Assembly: GCF_018449775.1 (NCBI RefSeq)
Contig: NZ_JAAVVB010000001.1
Coordinates: forward strand, 806,001 to 870,000
Origin: Mucilaginibacter sp. dw_454
Lineage (GTDB): Bacteria > Bacteroidota > Bacteroidia > Sphingobacteriales > Sphingobacteriaceae
Direction of reading: 5' to 3'
Length of the DNA: 64,000 nt
In this document: positions 7,836 to 14,129 of the stretch, one piece after another
Layout: the number at the start of each line of letters is the position of its first letter
Position numbering within the stretch: the stretch's first letter is position 1
Notes under the pieces: model-generated
Database searches by the model: none
Told to the model about the DNA's origin: nothing
What the model saw: only the letters and a program-made list of their open reading frames with translations
Program-made: the position numbers and the translations under genes

Positions 7836-7843
7836 TATCTTTG
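7836..7843 (+). promoter_or_regulatory. Bacteroidota -7 box TATCTTTG
   Basis: Exact match to TAnnTTTG. A T-rich tract lies 14-19 bp upstream, but there is no clear TTTG at -33. Predicted start near 7849 would transcribe the segment that ends at the terminator at 7970-8010. Confidence 0.5.
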
Positions 7844-7848
7844 AGGTA

Positions 7849-8005
7849 CGATACAAAGGAAAACCCCTAACAGACAGGAAAGCTTAAATGTAAAGCGCGC
7901 GAAGTAAAAGCGCAAAAATCCAAATCTATCGGGGGCTCGAGTCTCCTAGTGGCCGTCAACCGTGTATTAAAAGGCGTTCAGAGCTTCAGACCTCTGGGCG
8001 TCTTT
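7849..8005 (+). ncRNA. Candidate small RNA of about 155 nt (transposon cargo)
   Basis: The segment lies between a consensus -7 box and an intrinsic terminator and has no ORF. It contains GC-rich, structured-looking sequence (GGGGGCTCGAGTCTCCT near 7932-7948, which resembles a tRNA T-arm) in an otherwise AT-rich region. No known RNA family is recognised. The ends are inferred from the promoter box and terminator only. Confidence 0.4.
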
Positions 8006-8010
8006 ATAGT
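7970..8010 (+). terminator. Intrinsic terminator
   Basis: 14-bp stem with three wobble pairs (7970-7983 with 7992-8005; AAAGGCGTTCAGAG / CTCTGGGCGTCTTT), then TATAGTT. Confidence 0.65.
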
Positions 8011-8063
8011 TAATAGACTAACTATACCAACAAAATTATAAATTTAAATTTATAAAACCTACT

Positions 8064-8091
8064 AAAATGTGTAATAATTATTACACATTTT
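8064..8091. repeat. Perfect 28-bp palindrome
   Basis: AAAATGTGTAATAA followed by its exact reverse complement. Could be an operator or an AT-rich bidirectional terminator. A second palindrome of 20 bp (half-site TTATAAATTT) lies just left at 8036-8055. Confidence 0.7.
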
Positions 8092-8167
8092 GCCTCTTCA
8101 CCCTGTAATAGATTTTAGACTTATCAAATGCCAAAGTGTTTGATTAAGCGATTTTCTTTGTAAAGAT

Positions 8168-8196
8168 CCCTGAAAGTATTAGTAGTACTTTCAGGG
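8168..8196. other. Stem-loop, 11-bp perfect stem
   Basis: CCCTGAAAGTA (8168-8178) pairs with TACTTTCAGGG (8186-8196) around a 7-nt loop. It is not followed by a T-tract, so it is not a standard terminator. Confidence 0.6.
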
Positions 8197-8226
8197 GAGG
8201 TATCGTAAGTCAATAATCTTTAAAAA

Positions 8227-8382
8227 ATGAAAAAGTTTATCGAACAGAACTTTAACGAAGAAATGAATACGCCCGATCTTGGTCAGCATATCGACAAAGA
8301 TTTTAGTTATATTAGAATTCTTACTATTTATTTAGACATATTACCTGTTCCCCTTTTGTTACAACAACCGGATAGTCATTAA
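8227..8382 (+). CDS. Doubtful 51-codon ORF ending at the transposon boundary
   Basis: Begins MKKFIEQNFNEEMNTPD and ends within the right terminal repeat. The TAA stop (8380-8382) is made by the junction with the target DNA, so it would differ at every insertion site. Possibly a fragment of a former gene. Confidence 0.2.
   Translation: MKKFIEQNFNEEMNTPDLGQHIDKDFSYIRILTIYLDILPVPLLLQQPDSH
8355..8380 (-). repeat. Right terminal inverted repeat of the IS1595-type element
   Basis: 26 bp; reverse complement matches 4481-4506 with one mismatch. Confidence 0.75.
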
Positions 8383-8388
8383 AAATAA
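8381..8388. repeat. Right copy of 8-bp target-site duplication (AAAAATAA)
   Basis: Identical to 4473-4480. A REP hairpin starts immediately after it. Confidence 0.65.
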
Positions 8389-8500
8389 ATATGTCATTTC
8401 GACCAACGGGAGAAATCTATACACACGCAATACCAAGCATGTGTATAGATTTTTTCGCTACGCCAAGAGAATAGTTCTCACTACGTTTGAGATGACATTT
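8389..8500. repeat. REP-like palindromic repeat (TCATTTCGACC family)
   Basis: Outer arms ATGTCAT ... ATGACAT and an inner 13-bp perfect stem AAATCTATACACA (8413-8425) / TGTGTATAGATTT (8440-8452). It closely resembles the TGTCATTTCGACC...GAGAAATCT palindromes scattered in Bacteroidota genomes. Before the transposon arrived, it would have directly followed the lipoprotein gene ending at 4480. Confidence 0.7.
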
Positions 8501-8501
8501 G

Positions 8502-8897
8502 TTAAAATTTATACTGATCGTCAGACACGTGTTCCATCCAATCTACCACTTTACCGTTTAAGTTTTCTTGTATAGCAATATGGCTCATGCCATTGGTAGC
8601 CGACGCGCCGTGCCAGTGCTTTTCATTTGCTTCAAACCAAACAACGTCACCCGGATGTACTTGCTCAACTGGCCCGCCTTCGCGCTGTACCCAACCCAAT
8701 CCTGAAACGATGATCAATGTCTGACCCAGGGGATGAGTATGCCATGCTGTCCGTGCCCCTGGTTCGAATGTTACAGTAGCAGCAACACCACGCCGCGACT
8801 GATTGGCATCAAATAAAGAATCTATTCTAACTAACCCCGTAAACCAATCGGCAGGGCCTTTTGCTGATGGCTTTGTACCTGTTCTCGTAATTTCCAT
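8502..8897 (-). CDS. Cupin-domain protein, (R)-mandelonitrile-lyase-like
   Basis: 131 residues forming a single cupin beta-barrel. Metal-binding motif 1 is visible as H53-x-H55 in [10 protein letters not shown], with Gln59 in place of the usual Glu. Motif 2 is in [16 protein letters not shown] (His94, His96). The WHTHPLGQ and EKHWHGA signatures are those of small cupins often annotated as (R)-mandelonitrile lyase or quercetinase-like; the real substrate in this genome is unknown. It stands alone, downstream of a REP element and 66 bp left of the end of a TPR signalling gene on the same strand. Confidence 0.82.
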   Translation of the reverse strand: MEITRTGTKPSAKGPADWFTGLVRIDSLFDANQSRRGVAATVTFEPGARTAWHTHPLGQTLIIVSGLGWVQREGGPVEQVHPGDVVWFEANEKHWHGASATNGMSHIAIQENLNGKVVDWMEHVSDDQYKF

Positions 8898-8963
8898 TTA
8901 ATTATCTACAAATGTTATGATGCGTTGTTTTGAGTTAGCCCATTAATCCAAAATTAAAGATCA

Positions 8964-10436
8964 TCAAGCTATATCGTCACTCAACTTATCGGCAATTTCG
9001 CGGATACTTTTATCCAGATCATTGGCGGCGCTAAGCAGGTGTGCTTCAGATTCAAGGTATTCCTGGTGCCTGTCATCGGCTTGGCTAATGGTGTCTATGA
9101 TGCCGAGTATGTTGGACAGGTGCCTCCTGATCTCATGCGAGTTGATAAACGACAATTCACTACGCTTGCTTTCAAAAAGCAGTCGTTCAAATTTTCTTTT
9201 CTGCTGATTATTGCGGTATAACATAGCGCCAACAACCAATACCAGGCTCACAGTAACTACACCAAAGATCAACCACAAACGCTCGCGTTTAAAGCCGCCT
9301 TCACGGCTAATGTAGCTGCTTTGCATATCGTCCAGCCTTAGCCGTGCGGCTATAGTATCTACTTCTACTAAACGTATAATTTGCATTTTGGCTTGTTGAA
9401 GCGCCTCGTCAAATCTTCGGATAGCGAGATCTTTTTCTGATTTGGCTAAGGCTATACGGCCGAGCATTTCATACAAGGGGAGGGTTACCTCCGGGTGGTT
9501 TTGTAAAGCCTGGTCGGCAATTAGTTGCCGTGCCACTACACGTGCTGAGTCTACCTGCCCGCTGTGATAAAGCGCATTGGTCAGGTTCTGATCGTCGGTC
9601 AGATCATACGCATAGCTGGGGTCTTTCTTTAATTTAGCCAGTAGTTTAACTGCATCGTTGTAACGCGCCTGTAAGAGATAGAGCATATAAATGCTTCGTT
9701 GCTGGAAGCTGTATAAGCGCGAACTGGATATTTTGAGATCGAGTAACAGCCGGCTGTATTTAGCCAGCGAATCTACCGATTCTGTACTGAAATAATTTTC
9801 GACTTTGTTAACCAGTATCATCATGTTGAGATCGGGCTCATTCAATTCCCGGCGGTGCATTAATGCCCTGGCCTGGTCAAGGTAATGCAAAGACTGCCCG
9901 TATAGCTTATTGCGATGATAAATATCCGAGATATTGATATCCACCAGGATCTGCAGGTAAGCATCATTTAGTGTGGTAGCTTCGTTTCGCGCCTGGCGAA
10001 AGCTGGTTACGGCTTCTGTAGTATTGCCCTTTAAGGCTTGCAGAAACGCCAGTTGGGTGAAACAGCCGTAAAGTAAATAATGATCATCTGCCCGGTCTGC
10101 CAGTGAGATGGCACGCACCAGCACTTTTTCTGCCTCAACATATTGCCTTAACTGCATGCGATACATAGTTTCGACGAAAAGGCCAAGCGACCCGGCATTT
10201 GGCACCGGGAAAGCCGCCAGCACACTATCAAGGCTCTTTTTGGCAGCGGGCAAACCGGCAGGCAGGCGCCCACTAAAATAATAACGGATTGACAAGATCA
10301 GCTGCCTTTCTTTGTGCGGCCCGTTCTTTTGTTGCAGAATAGTTAACAAGCTGTCTGTGCCCACCAGATCCGTTGCCTTGCCCGGTCTAACCAAAAATAG
10401 GTTTAATAGCAGTATAAGGTAGATTTTTCTCGTCAT
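8964..10436 (-). CDS. TPR-repeat sensor protein with histidine-kinase dimerisation helix but no ATPase domain
   Basis: 490 residues. An N-terminal signal peptide precedes a periplasmic/extracytoplasmic domain of helical TPR-type repeats (about 30-370). A membrane helix (LWLIFGVVTVSLVLVVGAML) follows, then a short cytosolic part. That part carries a HisKA-like segment, SHEIRRHLSNILGI, with candidate phospho-acceptor His434. The protein ends 56 residues later, so the HATPase domain of a full kinase is absent. No downstream ORF supplies it. It may be a truncated kinase, a phosphotransfer or dimerisation partner, or a pseudokinase-type receptor. No frameshift is visible. Confidence 0.75.
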   Translation of the reverse strand: MTRKIYLILLLNLFLVRPGKATDLVGTDSLLTILQQKNGPHKERQLILSIRYYFSGRLPAGLPAAKKSLDSVLAAFPVPNAGSLGLFVETMYRMQLRQYVEAEKVLVRAISLADRADDHYLLYGCFTQLAFLQALKGNTTEAVTSFRQARNEATTLNDAYLQILVDINISDIYHRNKLYGQSLHYLDQARALMHRRELNEPDLNMMILVNKVENYFSTESVDSLAKYSRLLLDLKISSSRLYSFQQRSIYMLYLLQARYNDAVKLLAKLKKDPSYAYDLTDDQNLTNALYHSGQVDSARVVARQLIADQALQNHPEVTLPLYEMLGRIALAKSEKDLAIRRFDEALQQAKMQIIRLVEVDTIAARLRLDDMQSSYISREGGFKRERLWLIFGVVTVSLVLVVGAMLYRNNQQKRKFERLLFESKRSELSFINSHEIRRHLSNILGIIDTISQADDRHQEYLESEAHLLSAANDLDKSIREIADKLSDDIA

Positions 10437-10587
10437 GATAATTATCTACGCTAATCTACAATCATTACGGTTTAAAAAAAAGCAGATTGCTTGTTAGTTA
10501 AGTTTTATTTGGATGAGGAGAAATTAAGTTAGCACGAGCATGCAACTTGGACTTGGGCTGCAGTCTCGTGCCGACGAAGGTGCGAAT

Positions 10588-11706
10588 TTATTTTAAAGAA
10601 TATTGAACAGAAAGAAAACCAAGTAATTGCGGGTGTTTTACGTCATATTTAATAGTTATCGGAAGCCAAAATTGGTCGTTGATTTTAATTCTTGGCGCAA
10701 CGCTTGCATCAAATGTATCGGGATGCTCTTTTTCGTATAACGGGCCTTGTGTATGTACGTAATCAAATGCCGGTTTAACCTCAAAACTTTTAGAAATTTT
10801 AAAGTTCTTCCCGAAAGCAGTCGTGAACACTTTACGAACGAGCGTACTCTGTGTTTTAGATGTATCTGCACTCCAAACATAATTCGCACTTAGATCAAAA
10901 GGCACTTTGCCGAGGTAAAAGGTAAATTCAGAAGAAACAGTTAGCGAGTTTTGTTGCGATTTGACAAAATCATAACTATCATTTGCAGAGAAGGTTAAAG
11001 TTGGCTTTTTTGCTAATTTGTCTGCTAAAGCACTTTGTAATGCATTGGCCGGCATTAACAATGTTTCAGGCTTCACATTTTTGAAATTCAATTTGAGCTG
11101 CGCTATTAAAGCATCAGGGAGCGACTTTATTAAATCTTTGCTTGGATTATTTTCAAAAGTCTCGATAGCTGCTTTATATCTGCCATTTTCGACAAATTTA
11201 TAATGCTGCATTATGATATTCACCGAATCGGATAAATCGAGTACGTTGCTTAGTGATTGATAATCTTTAACAGAAGCATTTTTGTTGTTTATAACAGCAA
11301 ATTTGAAACCTGCATTGCCCGCGTCCAGGTGTATTTGGTTTTTTGAATTAGGGGTAGCTCCGATGTTTAGCTGTAAATTTCTGGCAAACCATTGCTTGCG
11401 ATATTCGTAGTCTATAAAATTGGTATCGTTGTTAGCTACTTTTTTAAAGTGCAATAAAGTAAAAAGAGTAGGGCTTAAAGTGAGATCTGTTGACCCGTTT
11501 GTACCCAATAAATTAAGAAAAGCTCCACCCATACCGGTCCAGTTTTGCCGATCATTACCTGATGCGTCTTTGAATTTTTTTTCAACCAAAGAATTTAAAA
11601 ATGCATCGCTGCTGATTTCGCCCTGCGTTTTAGGTTTTCCACTGTCTTGAGCCAGGCCTATAAATGCATAAGCGCTGATTATAATTGTTAAAACGTATCT
11701 TTTCAT
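10588..11706 (-). CDS. Secreted / outer-membrane beta-strand protein of unknown function
   Basis: 372 residues. Signal peptide MKRYVLTIIISAYAFIGLAQ, with cleavage likely after GLA. The C-terminal third (for example SLTVSSEFTFYLGKVPFDLS, FWLPITIKYDV) is a run of alternating strands ending in VQYSLK, as in outer-membrane beta-barrels. The protein was not matched to a known family. It is the last gene of a three-gene minus-strand unit: its ATG overlaps the stop of the 92-aa gene by 4 bp (ATGA), so translation is coupled. Confidence 0.7.
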   Translation of the reverse strand: MKRYVLTIIISAYAFIGLAQDSGKPKTQGEISSDAFLNSLVEKKFKDASGNDRQNWTGMGGAFLNLLGTNGSTDLTLSPTLFTLLHFKKVANNDTNFIDYEYRKQWFARNLQLNIGATPNSKNQIHLDAGNAGFKFAVINNKNASVKDYQSLSNVLDLSDSVNIIMQHYKFVENGRYKAAIETFENNPSKDLIKSLPDALIAQLKLNFKNVKPETLLMPANALQSALADKLAKKPTLTFSANDSYDFVKSQQNSLTVSSEFTFYLGKVPFDLSANYVWSADTSKTQSTLVRKVFTTAFGKNFKISKSFEVKPAFDYVHTQGPLYEKEHPDTFDASVAPRIKINDQFWLPITIKYDVKHPQLLGFLSVQYSLK

Positions 11707-11981
11707 GGGGTTTGAAAGTTAAAAGAACCGTTTATTGATTGTGGATAGACAGCTGGAACCGGGGGATTAACGCCGCTTGCCCCCTGGATGTCAAACGTTA
11801 AAGTGCCTTGTGTATAACCGTTAATTGTTACATTATAACTGTTATCTGGTAGTTGCGAACTAAAATTAAAACTGTTATAATAATGATGGATCCAGACTAC
11901 AGTAGAGCCTTGATAAAGAATAAGCGTTACGGCACAACCCGTCGCATTACTGAGTTGGCCAATAAATGTTACATTGTTCAT
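11703..11981 (-). CDS. Hypothetical protein, 92 aa
   Basis: Starts MNNVTFIGQLSNATGCAVTL. It has no signal peptide, is rich in Asn, Thr, Ser, Tyr and Pro, and shows alternating beta strands (for example SYNVTINGYTQGTLTFDIQG). It looks like a small beta-sandwich. No family recognised. Its ATG is 25 bp after the stop of the two-helix membrane protein, and its stop overlaps the start of the beta-barrel-like gene, so all three are probably one operon. Confidence 0.65.
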   Translation of the reverse strand: MNNVTFIGQLSNATGCAVTLILYQGSTVVWIHHYYNSFNFSSQLPDNSYNVTINGYTQGTLTFDIQGASGVNPPVPAVYPQSINGSFNFQTP

Positions 11982-12006
11982 GATGTAAAGGTTTAAGTTA
12001 ATGGAT

Positions 12007-12816
12007 TTATTTAATTAAGGTCTTCAATTCGTAAGCCAGCTCCAGGCTGTCGTTATCTGTTTTTACGATTAATTTAAAAGGTTCTTTCGTTCGTAATCTA
12101 AATCGGGCTATCCCGCTCGTTACAAATATTTTTGGTTTGCGGACAGCAAAAGTATCTGGAAGATGAAATACAACGCTTCCTTTTAGTGGCTTTACTTCAT
12201 CCGTACTAATAATCTCATTATCAATAATATAATATCCAGTAAATAAAGGATCATTGGAGATATATACCGTCAATTTTCTATCGTCTTTAATAACGTAATT
12301 AGCGACTGGTGGTGCAGTTTTAACGGCTGTTAAACTAAGTTGGTTGTTTGTTGTAGCAGGCGCTGAGGCAGTAGCTGCCGCTTGTTCAGCGTCATTGTGC
12401 AACTGTTGCAAGGTGTTTATTCTGTCTTGAAAATCAACAGAGAATAAGCCTAAAAAATTGAAATCTTTTAAAGTGGGTAATAAAGCAAGTAGTAGAATAA
12501 GGAATAAACCGATATAGATGAATTTAAAAGCCGTGTCATTTTCAGACTTAATTAAATCGTCACTAAAGGGTTTATCATAAACTGGTTTTGAATTATTGTA
12601 TGTTAATACTTTTTGTTTTGAATCAACATTGCCGACGGCATTTTGAGCAGATTTGGTGGTTTGTGTATTTGTCGTAATAGTTGAGTCTACTACCCCTAAC
12701 AAATTGACCTTGACTCCATTTGTCCAGGTTAGGTGATTAATGCCGAAATAGATCATAAACAAAGCGAAAACGCCTATACCGATTTTTAATATGGCAGAAA
12801 TAATTGAAGTTGACAT
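12007..12816 (-). CDS. Membrane protein with two TM helices and a C-terminal beta domain, unknown function
   Basis: 269 residues from the ATG at 12816 (MSTSIISAILKIGIGVFALF). An ATG at 12867 would add 17 poorly hydrophobic residues before the first membrane helix, so it is less likely. Helix 1 is at about 5-25. A polar Thr/Asn/Gln-rich segment follows, then helix 2 (FKFIYIGLFLILLLALLP). After a helical and low-complexity Ala/Thr linker comes a C-terminal beta domain (KLTVYISNDPLFTGYYI). No family recognised. First gene of the three-gene unit running to 10588. Confidence 0.65.
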   Translation of the reverse strand: MSTSIISAILKIGIGVFALFMIYFGINHLTWTNGVKVNLLGVVDSTITTNTQTTKSAQNAVGNVDSKQKVLTYNNSKPVYDKPFSDDLIKSENDTAFKFIYIGLFLILLLALLPTLKDFNFLGLFSVDFQDRINTLQQLHNDAEQAAATASAPATTNNQLSLTAVKTAPPVANYVIKDDRKLTVYISNDPLFTGYYIIDNEIISTDEVKPLKGSVVFHLPDTFAVRKPKIFVTSGIARFRLRTKEPFKLIVKTDNDSLELAYELKTLIK

Positions 12817-12937
12817 GATAATGAGTTTTGGTTTATTAAAATTGCATTTTAATATTCTCATTGTCAATGATATACGATATTATAATTATTTAATTAAAAG
12901 TAAATCTCTGTATGATACAAGAAATCGTATCTCCCTA

Positions 12938-13030
12938 CGTTAGCGATAGAAACGGATACCGGCCACGTGCCTAATGCCTTGAAGGCGTATGAGTGGATAG
13001 CGCGGCCCCGATTTTAATCGGGGCAACGCC
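12938..13030. repeat. Dispersed intergenic repeat, family C (copy 1)
   Basis: Shares the core CGGATACCGGCCA, then GTATGAG and AACGCC at equivalent spacing, with 48352-48433. Contains an internal stem CCCCGATT / AATCGGGG. Similar CGGATACCGGCC elements are familiar from intergenic regions of related genomes (from memory). Confidence 0.6.
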
Positions 13031-13050
13031 ATAAACTTATGATGTCTTGC

Positions 13051-13083
13051 TTGTGCTAAACTCAGATTAATCTCCTACCTTTA
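13051..13083 (+). promoter_or_regulatory. Possible promoter of the membrane-protein gene
   Basis: TTG at 13051-13053, a 22-bp spacer and TACCTTTA (one mismatch to TAnnTTTG) at 13076-13083, 20 bp before the ATG at 13103. Confidence 0.4.
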
Positions 13084-13102
13084 GGTATTCCTAACCAATC
13101 TC

Positions 13103-13903
13103 ATGTTATATCACCAAAAACCAACCATAGGCTCAATATTAGCCGCCGCAATAAATTTCATAGCTCAAAACTGGAAACAACTCCTCATCTGCTATTTAAA
13201 GATCTGTACGTTATTTGTGTTGCCGGTTATTGTCTTCAATTACTTTAATCCTTTCCCTGTTTTGCCGCATGTAAAGCATGCATTTTATGAGACGCCCGAT
13301 TTCTCTTTTGATTTGTCTTCCACAGAAATTATCAGGCGTGTGCTGGGAGGTATTGGCAGTGCGGCTATAGCGGTAATGACGTTAGTTTACATCCGTGTAT
13401 ATTTTGAGATTAAAGAGCAGCCGTCTGTTGCACAGGTTTGGGCCGGCTTTAAGGCCAAATATGTAGGCTGTTTGATAGCCTTTGCTTTGTTTAACATAGT
13501 GGTGCAGTTAGGTTTTAAGTTTTATTATCTCCCCGGCATTTATTTAATGCCGGTATCTTGTTTGTTTATGGCGATAATGGGATTGGAGGATTTGCCTTTA
13601 TTAGGTGCAGTCAAAAAGAGCTTCGCCATGATTATAGATAGCTGGTGGTTAACTTTTGGCGCGGTTTTAATAACAGCACTTGCTTTGGCTATCCCGCTGG
13701 CAATTATTCATAAAACCACGGCGCTTACACTTACCAAACCGGCAATAGCGCTTATTGATATGCCGCTTACTTATATTTACGATTTTTTATTTGTGACTTT
13801 TTTTGTCGCCGTAACTTTTTGTTATTTAGCGCTGAGCGGGCGGGTTGCTACAACGGTGACTTCGGTAGAAACGGATGATTTAGACCCGCTTGAAGCGGAC
13901 TGA
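13103..13903 (+). CDS. Polytopic inner-membrane protein of unknown function
   Basis: 266 residues with about six hydrophobic segments, including LLICYLKICTLFVLPVIVF, IGSAAIAVMTLVYIRVYF, LIAFALFNIVVQLGFKFYYL, WWLTFGAVLITALALAIPL and FLFVTFFVAVTFCYLAL. It has a short acidic cytosolic tail (SVETDDLDPLEAD). The pattern resembles membrane-anchor domains of the glycerophosphodiesterase-type or DUF975-like families, but no catalytic motif is present. It stands alone, with a dispersed repeat upstream and a hairpin repeat downstream. Confidence 0.65.
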   Translation: MLYHQKPTIGSILAAAINFIAQNWKQLLICYLKICTLFVLPVIVFNYFNPFPVLPHVKHAFYETPDFSFDLSSTEIIRRVLGGIGSAAIAVMTLVYIRVYFEIKEQPSVAQVWAGFKAKYVGCLIAFALFNIVVQLGFKFYYLPGIYLMPVSCLFMAIMGLEDLPLLGAVKKSFAMIIDSWWLTFGAVLITALALAIPLAIIHKTTALTLTKPAIALIDMPLTYIYDFLFVTFFVAVTFCYLALSGRVATTVTSVETDDLDPLEAD

Positions 13904-13946
13904 AAATATAGGTGAATTGCTCGATTAGCTTATCGCTTGTTTAACG

Positions 13947-14009
13947 CTCAATTGCCGCCAGGGGGCTGTGTCTTTTGTCTCTTAAGTGACAGCCTTAGCG
14001 GCAATTGAG
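13947..14009. repeat. Long hairpin repeat downstream of the membrane-protein gene
   Basis: CTCAATTGCCGC (13947-13958) pairs perfectly with GCGGCAATTGAG (13998-14009). An inner GGCTGT / ACAGCC stem continues the hairpin, and the loop contains TCTCTTAAGTGA. It could end transcription of 13103-13903, or be a REP-type repeat. Confidence 0.6.
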
Positions 14010-14129
14010 TGCTATACGGGCGACAAAGTATGTATACCGCAAAACCAGGCACGAACTCCAACTCCTAATAAAAATCCAACCATTGCTTCCTTCATCAGAA
14101 TAACCTAATTTCAAGCCTCATAAACCATT

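Larger units (their letters stand above)
7661..8226. other. 566-bp non-coding stretch between transposase and right end
   Basis: No sizable ORF. Holds a consensus -7 box (7836-7843), a candidate small-RNA gene ending in a terminator (7970-8010), a 20-bp AT palindrome (8036-8055), a perfect 28-bp palindrome (8064-8091) and an 11-bp-stem hairpin (8168-8196). Confidence 0.7.
4481..8380 (-). mobile_element. IS1595-type transposon with passenger cargo, 3.9 kb
   Basis: The element is bounded by 26-bp inverted ends with one mismatch (4481-4506 and 8355-8380; shared core CTATCCGGTTGTTGTAACAA) and flanked by AAAAATAA on both sides. It contains one complete IS1595-family transposase (7564 to 6620). 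The interior is clearly more AT-rich than the surrounding chromosome. It carries a lipoprotein gene, three or four small unknown genes, and hairpin-rich non-coding DNA on both flanks. Some IS1595-family elements are known to carry passenger genes; this element's exact relatives were not checked. Confidence 0.75.

Noticed and set aside
7932..7964. tRNA gene or tRNA fragment
   Set aside because: Only a T-arm-like motif is seen; no acceptor partner, D-arm or anticodon arm could be found upstream.
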